DNA of 6,126 nucleotides. Origin: Candidatus Heimdallarchaeota archaeon (GTDB lineage Archaea; Asgardarchaeota; Heimdallarchaeia; Heimdallarchaeales; Kariarchaeaceae). Shown one piece after another: positions 1-6,126 of the stretch (the first letter of the stretch is position 1; each line of letters starts with the position of its first letter). A model generated the notes under the pieces. The model worked only from the letters and a program-made list of their open reading frames with translations. It was not told the DNA's origin and made no database searches. The position numbers and the translations under genes are program-made. The stretch covers positions 1-6,126 of the forward strand of contig WAMJ01000034.1 in assembly GCA_015522385.1 (NCBI GenBank). The letters are read 5' to 3'.

Positions 1-878
1 AGACTTTCGACTACTTCGTCGCTGCCAATGGACACCACTGGAACCCGAGATGGCCAGATATATCAGGTAAGTTCGACGGCGAGTACATGCACTCACACTA
101 TTACAGAACCCATCTTCCATTCCGTGACAAGAGGGTTCTGATTATCGGAGCTGGGAACAGTGCGTGCGACATCGCGGTGGACATCAGCAGACACGCCAGT
201 GCCACTCACTTAAGCTGGCGCAGGGGATACTACGTCGTTCCTAAGCTCATGTTCGGGAAGACACCCGAGGACATCAACTACTCCTCTCGATACATTCCGG
301 AGTTCCTGAGGAAGAGGTTGTTCAAGGTTGCACTCCGATTATCAGTTGGTAGAATGGAAGACTACGGTCTCCCAAAACCAGATCATGCACCAACAGAGAG
401 CCATCCCTTGCTTAATTCCCAGCTTCTTTACCATCTGAGGCACGGGGACATTTATCCAAAGGGGGATGTCGAGAAGTTTGATGGAAGCACTGTGCACTTC
501 AAAGATGGCTCATCTGGAGAGTACGATGTAGTTATTGCAGGTACTGGATACAAGATCACATTTCCTTTCTTCAACTATCTCGACTATTCAGAGGGCCCCG
601 TGGACCTGTACCTTAAGATGTTCCATCCAGACTACCCATCCTTGGGGATAATCGGATTATTCCAACCACAAGGGTGCATCTGGCCGATATCAGAGATGCA
701 AGGAAAGCTCTTTGCACAGTACGTACTGGGGAGGTATGACCTGCCCAAGGATGTACGGAAGCGGATACAGAAGGAAATTAGGGAGATCGAGAAGAAGTAC
801 TTAGGTTCCCCAAGACATAATACAGAGGTTGACTTTCACACCTTCCATAAACGTGTGCGTAAGGAAATCCCCAAGTAG
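1..878 (+). CDS. Flavin-containing monooxygenase family protein, 5'-truncated by window edge
   Basis: This is the C-terminal 291 codons of an FAD- and NADPH-dependent monooxygenase of the FMO / Baeyer-Villiger type; reading starts at base 3 and the stop is TAG at 876-878. The open frame runs upstream of the first ATG (87) to the window edge and already carries family sequence there (VAANGHHWNPRWP), so 87 is not the start. The FMO fingerprint FxGxxxHxxxY is complete at 72-104. An NADPH-binding Rossmann motif follows (IIGAGNSA, about 141-164), and the late family motif AGTGY lies near 537-554. The missing N-terminal part, which should hold the FAD-binding GxGxxG, is about 130-150 residues judged by family length. 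No membrane segment is seen. FMOs oxygenate soft nucleophiles (N, S) or ketones; the substrate cannot be told here. The gene converges on the phosphoesterase gene, one base away. Confidence 0.93.
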   Translation, partial: TFDYFVAANGHHWNPRWPDISGKFDGEYMHSHYYRTHLPFRDKRVLIIGAGNSACDIAVDISRHASATHLSWRRGYYVVPKLMFGKTPEDINYSSRYIPEFLRKRLFKVALRLSVGRMEDYGLPKPDHAPTESHPLLNSQLLYHLRHGDIYPKGDVEKFDGSTVHFKDGSSGEYDVVIAGTGYKITFPFFNYLDYSEGPVDLYLKMFHPDYPSLGIIGLFQPQGCIWPISEMQGKLFAQYVLGRYDLPKDVRKRIQKEIREIEKKYLGSPRHNTEVDFHTFHKRVRKEIPK

Positions 879-892
879 ATCATTTGGGGATT
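866..892. terminator. Palindrome spanning both convergent stop codons; possible bidirectional terminator
   Basis: AATCCCCAA (866-874) and TTGGGGATT (884-892) form a perfect 9-bp stem around a 9-base loop (875-883). The loop contains most of both stop codons: TAG of the monooxygenase (876-878) and TGA of the phosphoesterase (882-880 on the minus strand). The stem lies between convergent genes that have no other spacer, so a role in ending or stabilising both transcripts is plausible. There is no strong T-run on either side, only a short pyrimidine stretch on the minus side. Termination is therefore an inference; the palindrome itself is directly visible. Confidence 0.45.
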
Positions 893-2424
893 AGGTAGTT
901 CCCAATCACTTCTACCTTGTCAGAATTGATAAAATATTCCTTGATGACGATCACCAAATCTTCTACGTCTCCGTTGCAGTACTCGTAGATCTCGATAATG
1001 TTGAATGAGTTCCCCTTGGAATTGACAATGTGGGACGACGAAGCAGTACCGCAATTCACGATCACAGTGTCCCCAACTTTCCATGTCCCTGAAGCATTCT
1101 TGGCACCAGTAAGAACCAATTTGACCTTCTCCCTGACGAGGAAGTCGAGGACATCTCCCGCGTCTTGGAGCTCAGATTCGTGCTTGGTTCGACTGAGGGG
1201 TATGATGTTGTGATGGAAGGCCACAACAGAGATTAAATCCGTGCTCTCGAACTTCTCCTTGATTCGCCTCATACTAGAACGCCCTAACCTTCCAATCTTG
1301 TCCTCAAGGATACAACTGTTAATCCCGAGGATTCTGAGCTTCCCCACATCAATTTCAGGATTGGTCGTAAGGTATATTTTTCGAAAGAGCTCTTGGCCCA
1401 AAGGATAGTAGTCCTTGGGTCCTGGAACCACAATCATAGGATGTTTAACCATACCAAGGAATATCTTGGACATGCTAAACTCATCGAGTTTGGAGGCATC
1501 TGTGACGTCCCCACAATGAACAACAATATCACAGTCCATGACATTGACAATTCCGATCATCTTGGCGAAGGTCTCACTCTGGAAGCCGCTATCCGAGAAC
1601 TCAGTATTCCCGATCTGGATAATTCTCGAGAGCAGAGAACCTACTTCCTCAATATTATCAGGGGCCATTCGCATATTCTTTCGACCTGTGAACCTCTTGA
1701 CCTTCTTCATCCCAGAGTTGAGCTCGATGACATCCACCTCAGCGTTACCCTCACTACAGTCAATTATAGTCAATGAATATTCCTCCTTGTAACGGGTCTT
1801 CTTGCACGACATCGTTCCACAATTTACCACAAGGGTGGTGTAGTCACTGTCTGCTAACTGGTAAACATTGGATATATGACGGTGTCCGTTGATCACAATG
1901 TCTACATCGCAGTCGAGTATAGCCTTTATCACATCACCTGCATCAGTGATTGCACTTCGCTCCCTACCCGTGTACTTAATAGGGAGGGTCTGATGGTGGA
2001 AGACAAGGATCTTTATCCACTCCTTAGGTAGGTCAGAGAATTCCTTGTAAATCCGTTTTATTCCCCGCTCTCCTATCCTCCCCGTATTCATATCAGGCTC
2101 GTTGGAATCAAGCCCGAGGAGCTTGACCTTCTTTTCCTTATCTGACTTGACGAAGTACCTTGGGCCAATATACTCCTCCCAGAGTAAGTCCCCCACATTC
2201 TTGACATCGTGATTACCAGGGATGAGTAGAAGGGGTTTTTCAATCATGGGTAAGTACTTCTCAGTGACCAGCCTGTACTCCTGTAGAGTTCCCTGATCAG
2301 TGAGGTCTCCAGCAAAGATGTAGAAGTCTGCCTCTGTTTTGTTGATCAGATCCACACCCTTGAGGAACATCTCCTCATTGAATTTTCCTCCGATATGCAC
2401 GTCCGAGAAGACCAGAATCTTCAT
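880..2424 (-). CDS. Tandem-duplicated calcineurin-like metallophosphoesterase with a degenerate second domain
   Basis: Two metallophosphoesterase domains lie in one chain (514 residues from the chosen start). Domain 1 has the full metal-binding set: DVH (8-10), GDLTD (39-43), GNHD (70-73), His143-His144 and GHRH (180-183), so it should be an active dimetal phosphatase or phosphodiesterase. A basic linker (about 240-250) leads to domain 2. Domain 2 repeats the same order and landmarks, including GDVTD (305-309), HH (404-405), DAGDV and VNCGT. However, DxH has become NTE (273-275), GNHD has become GPKD (335-338) and GHxH has become GAKN (440-443), so it looks catalytically dead. No signal peptide or membrane segment is seen. 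An in-frame ATG at 2493 would add 23 residues. I prefer 2424 because the domain begins directly there and a TATA-like box lies inside the extension, 25 bases upstream. The earlier start would follow the preceding gene by only 12 bases, which favours an operon reading. Substrate unknown. Confidence 0.9.
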   Translation of the reverse strand: MKILVFSDVHIGGKFNEEMFLKGVDLINKTEADFYIFAGDLTDQGTLQEYRLVTEKYLPMIEKPLLLIPGNHDVKNVGDLLWEEYIGPRYFVKSDKEKKVKLLGLDSNEPDMNTGRIGERGIKRIYKEFSDLPKEWIKILVFHHQTLPIKYTGRERSAITDAGDVIKAILDCDVDIVINGHRHISNVYQLADSDYTTLVVNCGTMSCKKTRYKEEYSLTIIDCSEGNAEVDVIELNSGMKKVKRFTGRKNMRMAPDNIEEVGSLLSRIIQIGNTEFSDSGFQSETFAKMIGIVNVMDCDIVVHCGDVTDASKLDEFSMSKIFLGMVKHPMIVVPGPKDYYPLGQELFRKIYLTTNPEIDVGKLRILGINSCILEDKIGRLGRSSMRRIKEKFESTDLISVVAFHHNIIPLSRTKHESELQDAGDVLDFLVREKVKLVLTGAKNASGTWKVGDTVIVNCGTASSSHIVNSKGNSFNIIEIYEYCNGDVEDLVIVIKEYFINSDKVEVIGNYLIPK

Positions 2425-2445
2425 AGGAAAGGAATGTAACTCCTG

Positions 2446-2454
2446 TATAAATTT
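2446..2454 (-). promoter_or_regulatory. TATA-like box in front of the metallophosphoesterase gene
   Basis: The minus strand reads AAATTTATA, centred about 25 bases before the ATG at 2424. This is the classical archaeal TATA-to-start distance and would give a leaderless transcript starting at or near that ATG. No well-placed Shine-Dalgarno sequence precedes either candidate start; CAGGAG lies about 15 bases before 2424. The box falls within the 23-codon extension implied by the ATG at 2493, so it bears on the start choice. It suggests the gene can be transcribed independently of the upstream cluster. Confidence 0.45.
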
Positions 2455-2505
2455 GTATTTCGACACTTGAGGAATTTTGTCAAGTACGGACATCAGGGAT
2501 TTAGA

Positions 2506-3222
2506 TCATCGGAGGTTCTTCCATGAAGCAGCAGGGTACGGTCGATTTGTAAGTATTCCGTAGACTCCAAGATCGAACAGTTGTTGCCATTCATCAGGAG
2601 TGTCGGCATAATATACCACTACCTTTGTTTTGTCAATAAGCCCAGGTATCTTCTCCTTAGGAAAGCTCCTTATCCTAATCTGTGAGAACCGAATCCCATA
2701 CTCCTCCACAAGGCCTTGAAACTCCCCCCAACTCCGCTTCTTCTGCATCAGACCTACAGGATACTTTGAGTGATCACGAATATATTCCAAGCTCTCTACA
2801 GAACGAACTGAAATGTAACCCAATCCCAGACTTGATCCATAATCATCAAGGTGGTTGAGCACTGCTTGCTCCAAGGCGAAATTATTTTCGAGTTCTCGCC
2901 ATTGGGGTTTAATCTCTAAAATTTTCGAGCAATTGACCATGGACATTACCTCATGGAAGGTGGGGATATGATCTTCCCTACCTCTCCACCTCCCTACATC
3001 AAGTCCCTTTATCTCCTCAAGAGTGTAATCTGCCATTCCTCGGGGATCACCGAGAATTCGATATCCATCCCTGTCGTGGAAAATGACAAGATGACCGTCC
3101 TTGCTGAATTGCACATCGAATTCCACACCCGCCACCCCCGACTCGCATGCAGCTTGTAACGCTATCATAGTGTTCTCAGGTAGCTGGGAAGAGTCTCCCC
3201 TATGAGCAAAGAAGTAGGTCAA
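2506..3222 (-). CDS. Glycerophosphodiester phosphodiesterase (GDPD) family protein
   Basis: A 238-residue cytosolic GDPD-type TIM-barrel protein, a usual length for the single-domain family. Motifs appear in the expected order: HRG (7-9) followed by PENT (15-18), the metal/catalytic GVEFD (Glu34, Asp36), the second catalytic His in FHD (His49), and EIK (103-105). The closing motif, commonly TDxP, reads TNRP (225-228). Family members hydrolyse glycerophosphodiesters to glycerol-3-phosphate and an alcohol using a divalent metal; some relatives act on other phosphodiesters. The start is TTG at 3222-3220, preceded at 6 bases by AGGTGG (3234-3229). It overlaps the end of the upstream gene in a TTGA junction. 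The next ATG (residue 19) would remove the catalytic HRG, so TTG is favoured. The 4-base overlap indicates co-translation with the RtcB-like gene. No signal peptide, so an extracellular lipid-degradation role is unlikely. Confidence 0.9.
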   Translation of the reverse strand: MTYFFAHRGDSSQLPENTMIALQAACESGVAGVEFDVQFSKDGHLVIFHDRDGYRILGDPRGMADYTLEEIKGLDVGRWRGREDHIPTFHEVMSMVNCSKILEIKPQWRELENNFALEQAVLNHLDDYGSSLGLGYISVRSVESLEYIRDHSKYPVGLMQKKRSWGEFQGLVEEYGIRFSQIRIRSFPKEKIPGLIDKTKVVVYYADTPDEWQQLFDLGVYGILTNRPYPAASWKNLR

Positions 3223-4460
3223 CCTGTACCACCTGGGACAGTCGTCTTGGGGTACACCTGCATGACTGCAGGGAGGTCAAAGAGGTGATCCGCGAGATCG
3301 AACTGGAAGATACGGTACATGATGCCCAGTTTTCGTCGATAGGTCAACCATTCGCGGATCTCCCTAAAATTATTGAAGGTCAGTGAACGTCCATGGAACC
3401 TCATACTAAATGACCGAATTCCCAATGAGTCCACGTCTATACTCAAGGAGTCAAAGGGGAACCTGAGTTCGTATCCTCCACCATGAGGAGTGAGATTTAG
3501 CTCGGAGATCTTCTTCCTAATACCAAGTGATTCGACTCTCTCCCGCTCAGTCCAACTATCGAGAACATCGTTTGAGAGGTTGGGTTTGGATTTAGCGATG
3601 GCCAAACCCTCCTCTGGATTGAATGCGATGGGGAGCTCTCCATCGTATTTCTGTGTACCAATAAGGTGTTGTGACGGCAGGAGACCTTGGTGAGTAATCG
3701 TAGAAAGCCTCTTCCATTCCAGCCCCTCAAGAATCTCCTCCGCTGTCCTATCCCTGTTGTCAGAATTCGTACTCTCGGTCGTCTTGAACTGCTCGATGTA
3801 CCTACGACGGGCCTCACCCTCCAACATTGTAATCGGTCCGTGGGGAGTATCAACGGAATGGTACCCATCTTCCTCTGCCAGCCAGTTCCACGGGTAATAC
3901 AATAAGTCACCTCCTACATGTCCTGAGCAGTGAACCACCATACACCTCCTCCCTGTGTCCTCCCCCGAGACAGGGTCGCAGATTCGGTAGACACCTGCGA
4001 AGTGGTTGCCCTTACCCAACTGACTCAGTTCATCCTCACCCAATCTCTCTTGACTGTTTTCAAGGTGCTTGACAAGCGCCACGTCGTCTACGCCTTCAAT
4101 CTCATAAGTAGAGAAACCACAGCCATTGGGCATTGAGTTGCTTGTCGCAAGCAGCCCATCAAAATCCATGTCTAGTAACCCTCCATAAGAGAACCCTCTC
4201 CTAGTTCTCTCGATGTTTAAGGAGCAAGTACCATCTGGAGCGAAGAAAATGAAAGATCCGTTAACAGACGCGCCCATTTTGTTAGCAGCATAGAGTACTT
4301 TGGCATACCCCACCTCCATGATTCGTGGACCAATTTGACCTAGCCTGTCACCAACTGCAAGAGAGAAAATCCTCTCGTTGGCCTCCTCATGCCACCTCTG
4401 CATTTCAGGATGGATATTGGTGTATCGGATTCGGTCTGTCCGTCGTATCTCGATAGACAT
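3219..4460 (-). CDS. Divergent RtcB-like protein (RNA ligase family homologue, altered active site)
   Basis: A 413-residue protein, close to bacterial RtcB in length. Aligned by eye to E. coli RtcB, landmarks fall in the same order: NGCG (112-115; RtcB DIGCG), LGKGNHF (148-154; LGTGNHF), MVVHCSG (174-180; IMLHSGS), LEGE with a following Tyr (213-221; MEGTE), NRD (235-237), a His near 257 (CHHNY region), PHGGG (325-329; SHGAGR) and a C-terminal VYPKTTVPGG resembling the RtcB tail. Cys114, Asn152, His153, His177, His257 and His326 match the RtcB metal and guanylylation positions. The Asp before the Cys is replaced (Pro111), the Arg after HGAG is Tyr330, and the N-terminal PDVH and the RKGA motifs are not recognisable. 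About 50 residues present in E. coli between Cys78 and GNHF are missing. RtcB ligates 2',3'-cyclic- or 3'-phosphate RNA to 5'-OH RNA using GTP and Mn2+; whether this protein does so is doubtful. It is first in the minus-strand cluster, with a TATA box 32 bases upstream and no Shine-Dalgarno site. Confidence 0.65.
   Translation of the reverse strand: MSIEIRRTDRIRYTNIHPEMQRWHEEANERIFSLAVGDRLGQIGPRIMEVGYAKVLYAANKMGASVNGSFIFFAPDGTCSLNIERTRRGFSYGGLLDMDFDGLLATSNSMPNGCGFSTYEIEGVDDVALVKHLENSQERLGEDELSQLGKGNHFAGVYRICDPVSGEDTGRRCMVVHCSGHVGGDLLYYPWNWLAEEDGYHSVDTPHGPITMLEGEARRRYIEQFKTTESTNSDNRDRTAEEILEGLEWKRLSTITHQGLLPSQHLIGTQKYDGELPIAFNPEEGLAIAKSKPNLSNDVLDSWTERERVESLGIRKKISELNLTPHGGGYELRFPFDSLSIDVDSLGIRSFSMRFHGRSLTFNNFREIREWLTYRRKLGIMYRIFQFDLADHLFDLPAVMQVYPKTTVPGGTG
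3229..3234 (-). promoter_or_regulatory. Ribosome binding site supporting the TTG start of the GDPD gene
   Basis: The minus strand reads AGGTGG, six bases before the TTG start at 3222. It lies inside the last codons of the RtcB-like gene. It matches the archaeal anti-Shine-Dalgarno core and is the main reason to accept a rare TTG start here. Confidence 0.55.
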
Positions 4461-4487
4461 TTGTATTTGACGGTTACGGAAATCAGG

Positions 4488-4496
4488 AATATAAAT
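4488..4496 (-). promoter_or_regulatory. TATA-like promoter of the RtcB-like / GDPD / phosphoesterase cluster
   Basis: The minus strand reads ATTTATATT, centred 32 bases before the ATG at 4460. With the usual archaeal spacing, transcription would begin about 5-8 bases before that ATG. This gives a near-leaderless message and matches the absence of a Shine-Dalgarno sequence. It is the best promoter candidate for the three-gene cluster. Assigned by pattern only. Confidence 0.55.
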
Positions 4497-4544
4497 GTGA
4501 ATCCGACCGAAGTAAACAAAACCACAATTTTCCTACCGAAAAAA

Positions 4545-4565
4545 TCCAGAAGTACACGGTCTGGA
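4545..4565. repeat. Short inverted repeat upstream of the RtcB-like gene
   Basis: TCCAGA (4545-4550) and TCTGGA (4560-4565) are perfect 6-base arms around a 9-base spacer. The repeat is centred about 63 bases upstream of the TATA box at 4488-4496, in the 195-base spacer between the PerR-like gene and the RtcB-like gene. It could be a regulator site or a hairpin in the 3' trailer of the PerR-like transcript. A 6-bp repeat can also arise by chance. Apart from this repeat and the TATA box I see nothing else in the spacer (4461-4655). Confidence 0.25.
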
Positions 4566-4655
4566 CGAACTTCGGATTATAGAAAAGGCACAACCAGTAG
4601 ATTGGAGGTCGTCTGTGTTAGTACAAATTGGTGCTTTGGGATATAGGTACTTTCC

Positions 4656-5078
4656 TCATATCTCACAGGTGGAACACTCTTTGTATACATCAAATCTTTG
4701 ACCAGATATCTTTCCACCAATTTCCTTTGCAAGCTTCTTCCAGAACTTTATTATTGTCTCCGACTGATAGTCCGAGATGTTATTACACCTTGGACAGATG
4801 ATGTTTACATGCACACTGGTGTTACTGTCATACCGGCTCTGCCCATTGTTAATCTTCAATTCGGTAATAACACCAATATCCGCAAGTGTAGAGAGGGTCT
4901 TGTAGACAGTGCCCTGACTGATGGTCGGTAGCTCCCCCTTAATGTCTGAATAGACTTTTTCTGCTGATGGGTGGCTTTCATTATTGGCTAGGTATCTAAA
5001 GATCGCGAGCCTCTGTGGGGTGACCTTCAATCCCTTCTTGTGAAGGATTGACACTAGCTCCTCGTCGGGTTGATGCAT
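4656..5078 (-). CDS. PerR-like transcriptional regulator of the Fur family
   Basis: A 140-residue Fur-family repressor of normal length. The N-terminal winged helix (about 5-80) contains VTPQR (19-23) and the recognition-helix stretch ISQGTVYKTL (53-62). The C-terminal dimerisation domain has CPRC (95-98) and CSTC (135-138), the two CxxC pairs that hold the structural zinc in PerR. Against the B. subtilis PerR sensing site (H37, D85, H91, H93, D104) it has His36, Asp84, His90, Asn92 and Asp103. Asp84 favours PerR-type peroxide sensing over iron-sensing Fur, but one His is replaced by Asn. The ATG at 5078 is fixed by an in-frame TAG two codons upstream. It is divergent from katG across 170 bases with two Fur/PerR-like boxes, so control of katG and of itself is likely. 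AGGTGTG lies 9 bases, and a better GAGGTGA 22 bases, upstream of the ATG. Confidence 0.92.
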   Translation of the reverse strand: MHQPDEELVSILHKKGLKVTPQRLAIFRYLANNESHPSAEKVYSDIKGELPTISQGTVYKTLSTLADIGVITELKINNGQSRYDSNTSVHVNIICPRCNNISDYQSETIIKFWKKLAKEIGGKISGQRFDVYKECSTCEI

Positions 5079-5159
5079 TGTCTATAACACACCTTTCTAT
5101 TCACCTCTTTTATCTGTAGTTATTCAAGAAGAAAAATTGGATGGAAAATTTCTGAATTT

Positions 5160-5174
5160 TGAGAATTAGTCTTA
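5160..5174 (+). promoter_or_regulatory. Candidate PerR/Fur operator, regulator-proximal
   Basis: TGAGAATTAGTCTTA matches 10 of the 14 fixed positions of the 7-1-7 Fur/PerR-type palindrome TGATAATNATTATCA. It overlaps a minus-strand TATA-like sequence (GTATAAG, 5177-5171) facing the regulator gene, so it could serve autoregulation. Its TGAGAAT arm (5160-5166) is repeated inverted at 5219-5225 in the second box. It is weaker than that box. Confidence 0.35.
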
Positions 5175-5177
5175 TAC
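5171..5177 (-). promoter_or_regulatory. Possible TATA-like box of the PerR-like gene
   Basis: The minus strand reads GTATAAG. It would give a leader of about 70 bases that contains both AGGTG-type ribosome sites (5107-5101 and 5094-5088). A second, weaker candidate, AGATAAAAG at 5115-5107, would give a near-leaderless message. The sequence does not decide between them. Confidence 0.25.
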
Positions 5178-5203
5178 AATATTGAATACGCCATAATAAC
5201 AGG

Positions 5204-5213
5204 TATTAAATAA
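5204..5213 (+). promoter_or_regulatory. TATA-like promoter of katG
   Basis: TATTAAATAA is centred about 40 bases before the katG ATG. Usual archaeal spacing predicts a start near 5233. This leaves a leader of about 16 bases that just includes the ribosome site at 5237-5243. The box overlaps the start of the candidate operator at 5211-5225, which fits repression by blocked promoter access. Confidence 0.4.
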
Positions 5214-5225
5214 TAATGATTCTCA
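5211..5225 (-). promoter_or_regulatory. Candidate PerR/Fur operator at the katG promoter
   Basis: The minus strand reads TGAGAATCATTATTA, matching 12 of the 14 fixed positions of the 7-1-7 palindrome TGATAATNATTATCA. It sits directly downstream of, and partly over, the katG TATA-like box and 23 bases before the katG ATG. With a PerR-like gene divergently adjacent, this is the most likely peroxide-responsive operator in the window. The match is to a consensus known from bacteria, so archaeal use is inferred. Confidence 0.5.
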
Positions 5226-5230
5226 GTTAG

Positions 5231-6126
<896 letters not shown>

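Noticed and set aside
1393..1776. 127-codon open frame on the plus strand inside the metallophosphoesterase gene
   Set aside because: It is antisense to a gene with clear catalytic motifs, shows no recognisable domain, and reads as a codon-bias shadow.
2539..2562. TNRP instead of TDxP in the GDPD protein as a sign of lost activity
   Set aside because: This position is not one of the main catalytic residues; His7, Glu34, Asp36, His49 and Glu103 are all present.
3497..3910. 137-codon minus-strand open frame in another frame of the RtcB-like gene
   Set aside because: Arg/Ser-rich translation without any family motif; the overlapping frame carries the RtcB landmarks and spans the whole region.
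4500..4578. AATCCGA (4500-4506) and TCGGATT (4572-4578) as a long-range stem or paired operator
   Set aside because: A 7-base match separated by 65 bases with no pairing extension inside; too weak to call.
4389..4646. 85-codon plus-strand open frame across the spacer upstream of the RtcB-like gene
   Set aside because: It runs antisense into the RtcB-like start and over its TATA box, has no ribosome site that I can see, and has no recognisable domain.
4620..4651. AGTAC ... GTACT inverted repeat just after the PerR-like gene as a terminator
   Set aside because: Only 5 bp with a 22-base spacer and no adjoining T-run; expected by chance.
5131..5167. Four AATT motifs in a row as a phased bending or binding array
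   Set aside because: Spacings of 12, 8 and 9 bases are irregular and the stretch is simply AT-rich promoter DNA.

Overview
The window looks archaeal. Three signs point that way: TATA-like boxes 25-32 bases upstream of start codons with little or no Shine-Dalgarno sequence (minus-strand genes starting at 2424 and 4460), AGGTG-type ribosome sites elsewhere, and no clear bacterial -35/-10 pairs. Base composition is moderate, with frequent AGG/AGA arginine codons. A Thermoplasmata-like euryarchaeote would fit, but the lineage is a guess.

Layout. (1) 1-878, plus strand: the 3' two thirds of a flavin-dependent monooxygenase, cut by the window edge. (2) 880-4460, minus strand: a compact cluster read from right to left. 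It holds a divergent RtcB-like protein (4460-3219), a glycerophosphodiester phosphodiesterase family protein overlapping it by 4 bases (3222-2506), and a double-domain metallophosphoesterase (2424 or 2493 to 880). The metallophosphoesterase converges on the monooxygenase with one base between the stop codons, inside a perfect 9-bp palindrome. (3) 4656-5078, minus strand: a PerR/Fur-type regulator. (4) 5249-6126, plus strand: the first 292 codons of catalase-peroxidase katG, cut by the window edge. The regulator and katG are divergent and share 170 bases that contain two PerR/Fur-like boxes.

How the genes may work together. The right-hand part reads as a peroxide-response module in which the PerR-like protein controls katG and probably itself. 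The middle cluster joins three proteins whose families all act on phosphate esters. RtcB joins RNA ends carrying 2',3'-cyclic phosphate or 3'-phosphate, GDPD enzymes cleave phosphodiesters, and calcineurin-like enzymes cleave phosphomono- or diesters. The RtcB-like member keeps the Cys, Asn and four His positions of the RtcB metal/guanylylation centre but has lost other signature residues. The metallophosphoesterase carries a second, apparently dead copy of its own domain. This cluster is the best candidate in the window for something undescribed, but its substrate cannot be read from the sequence.
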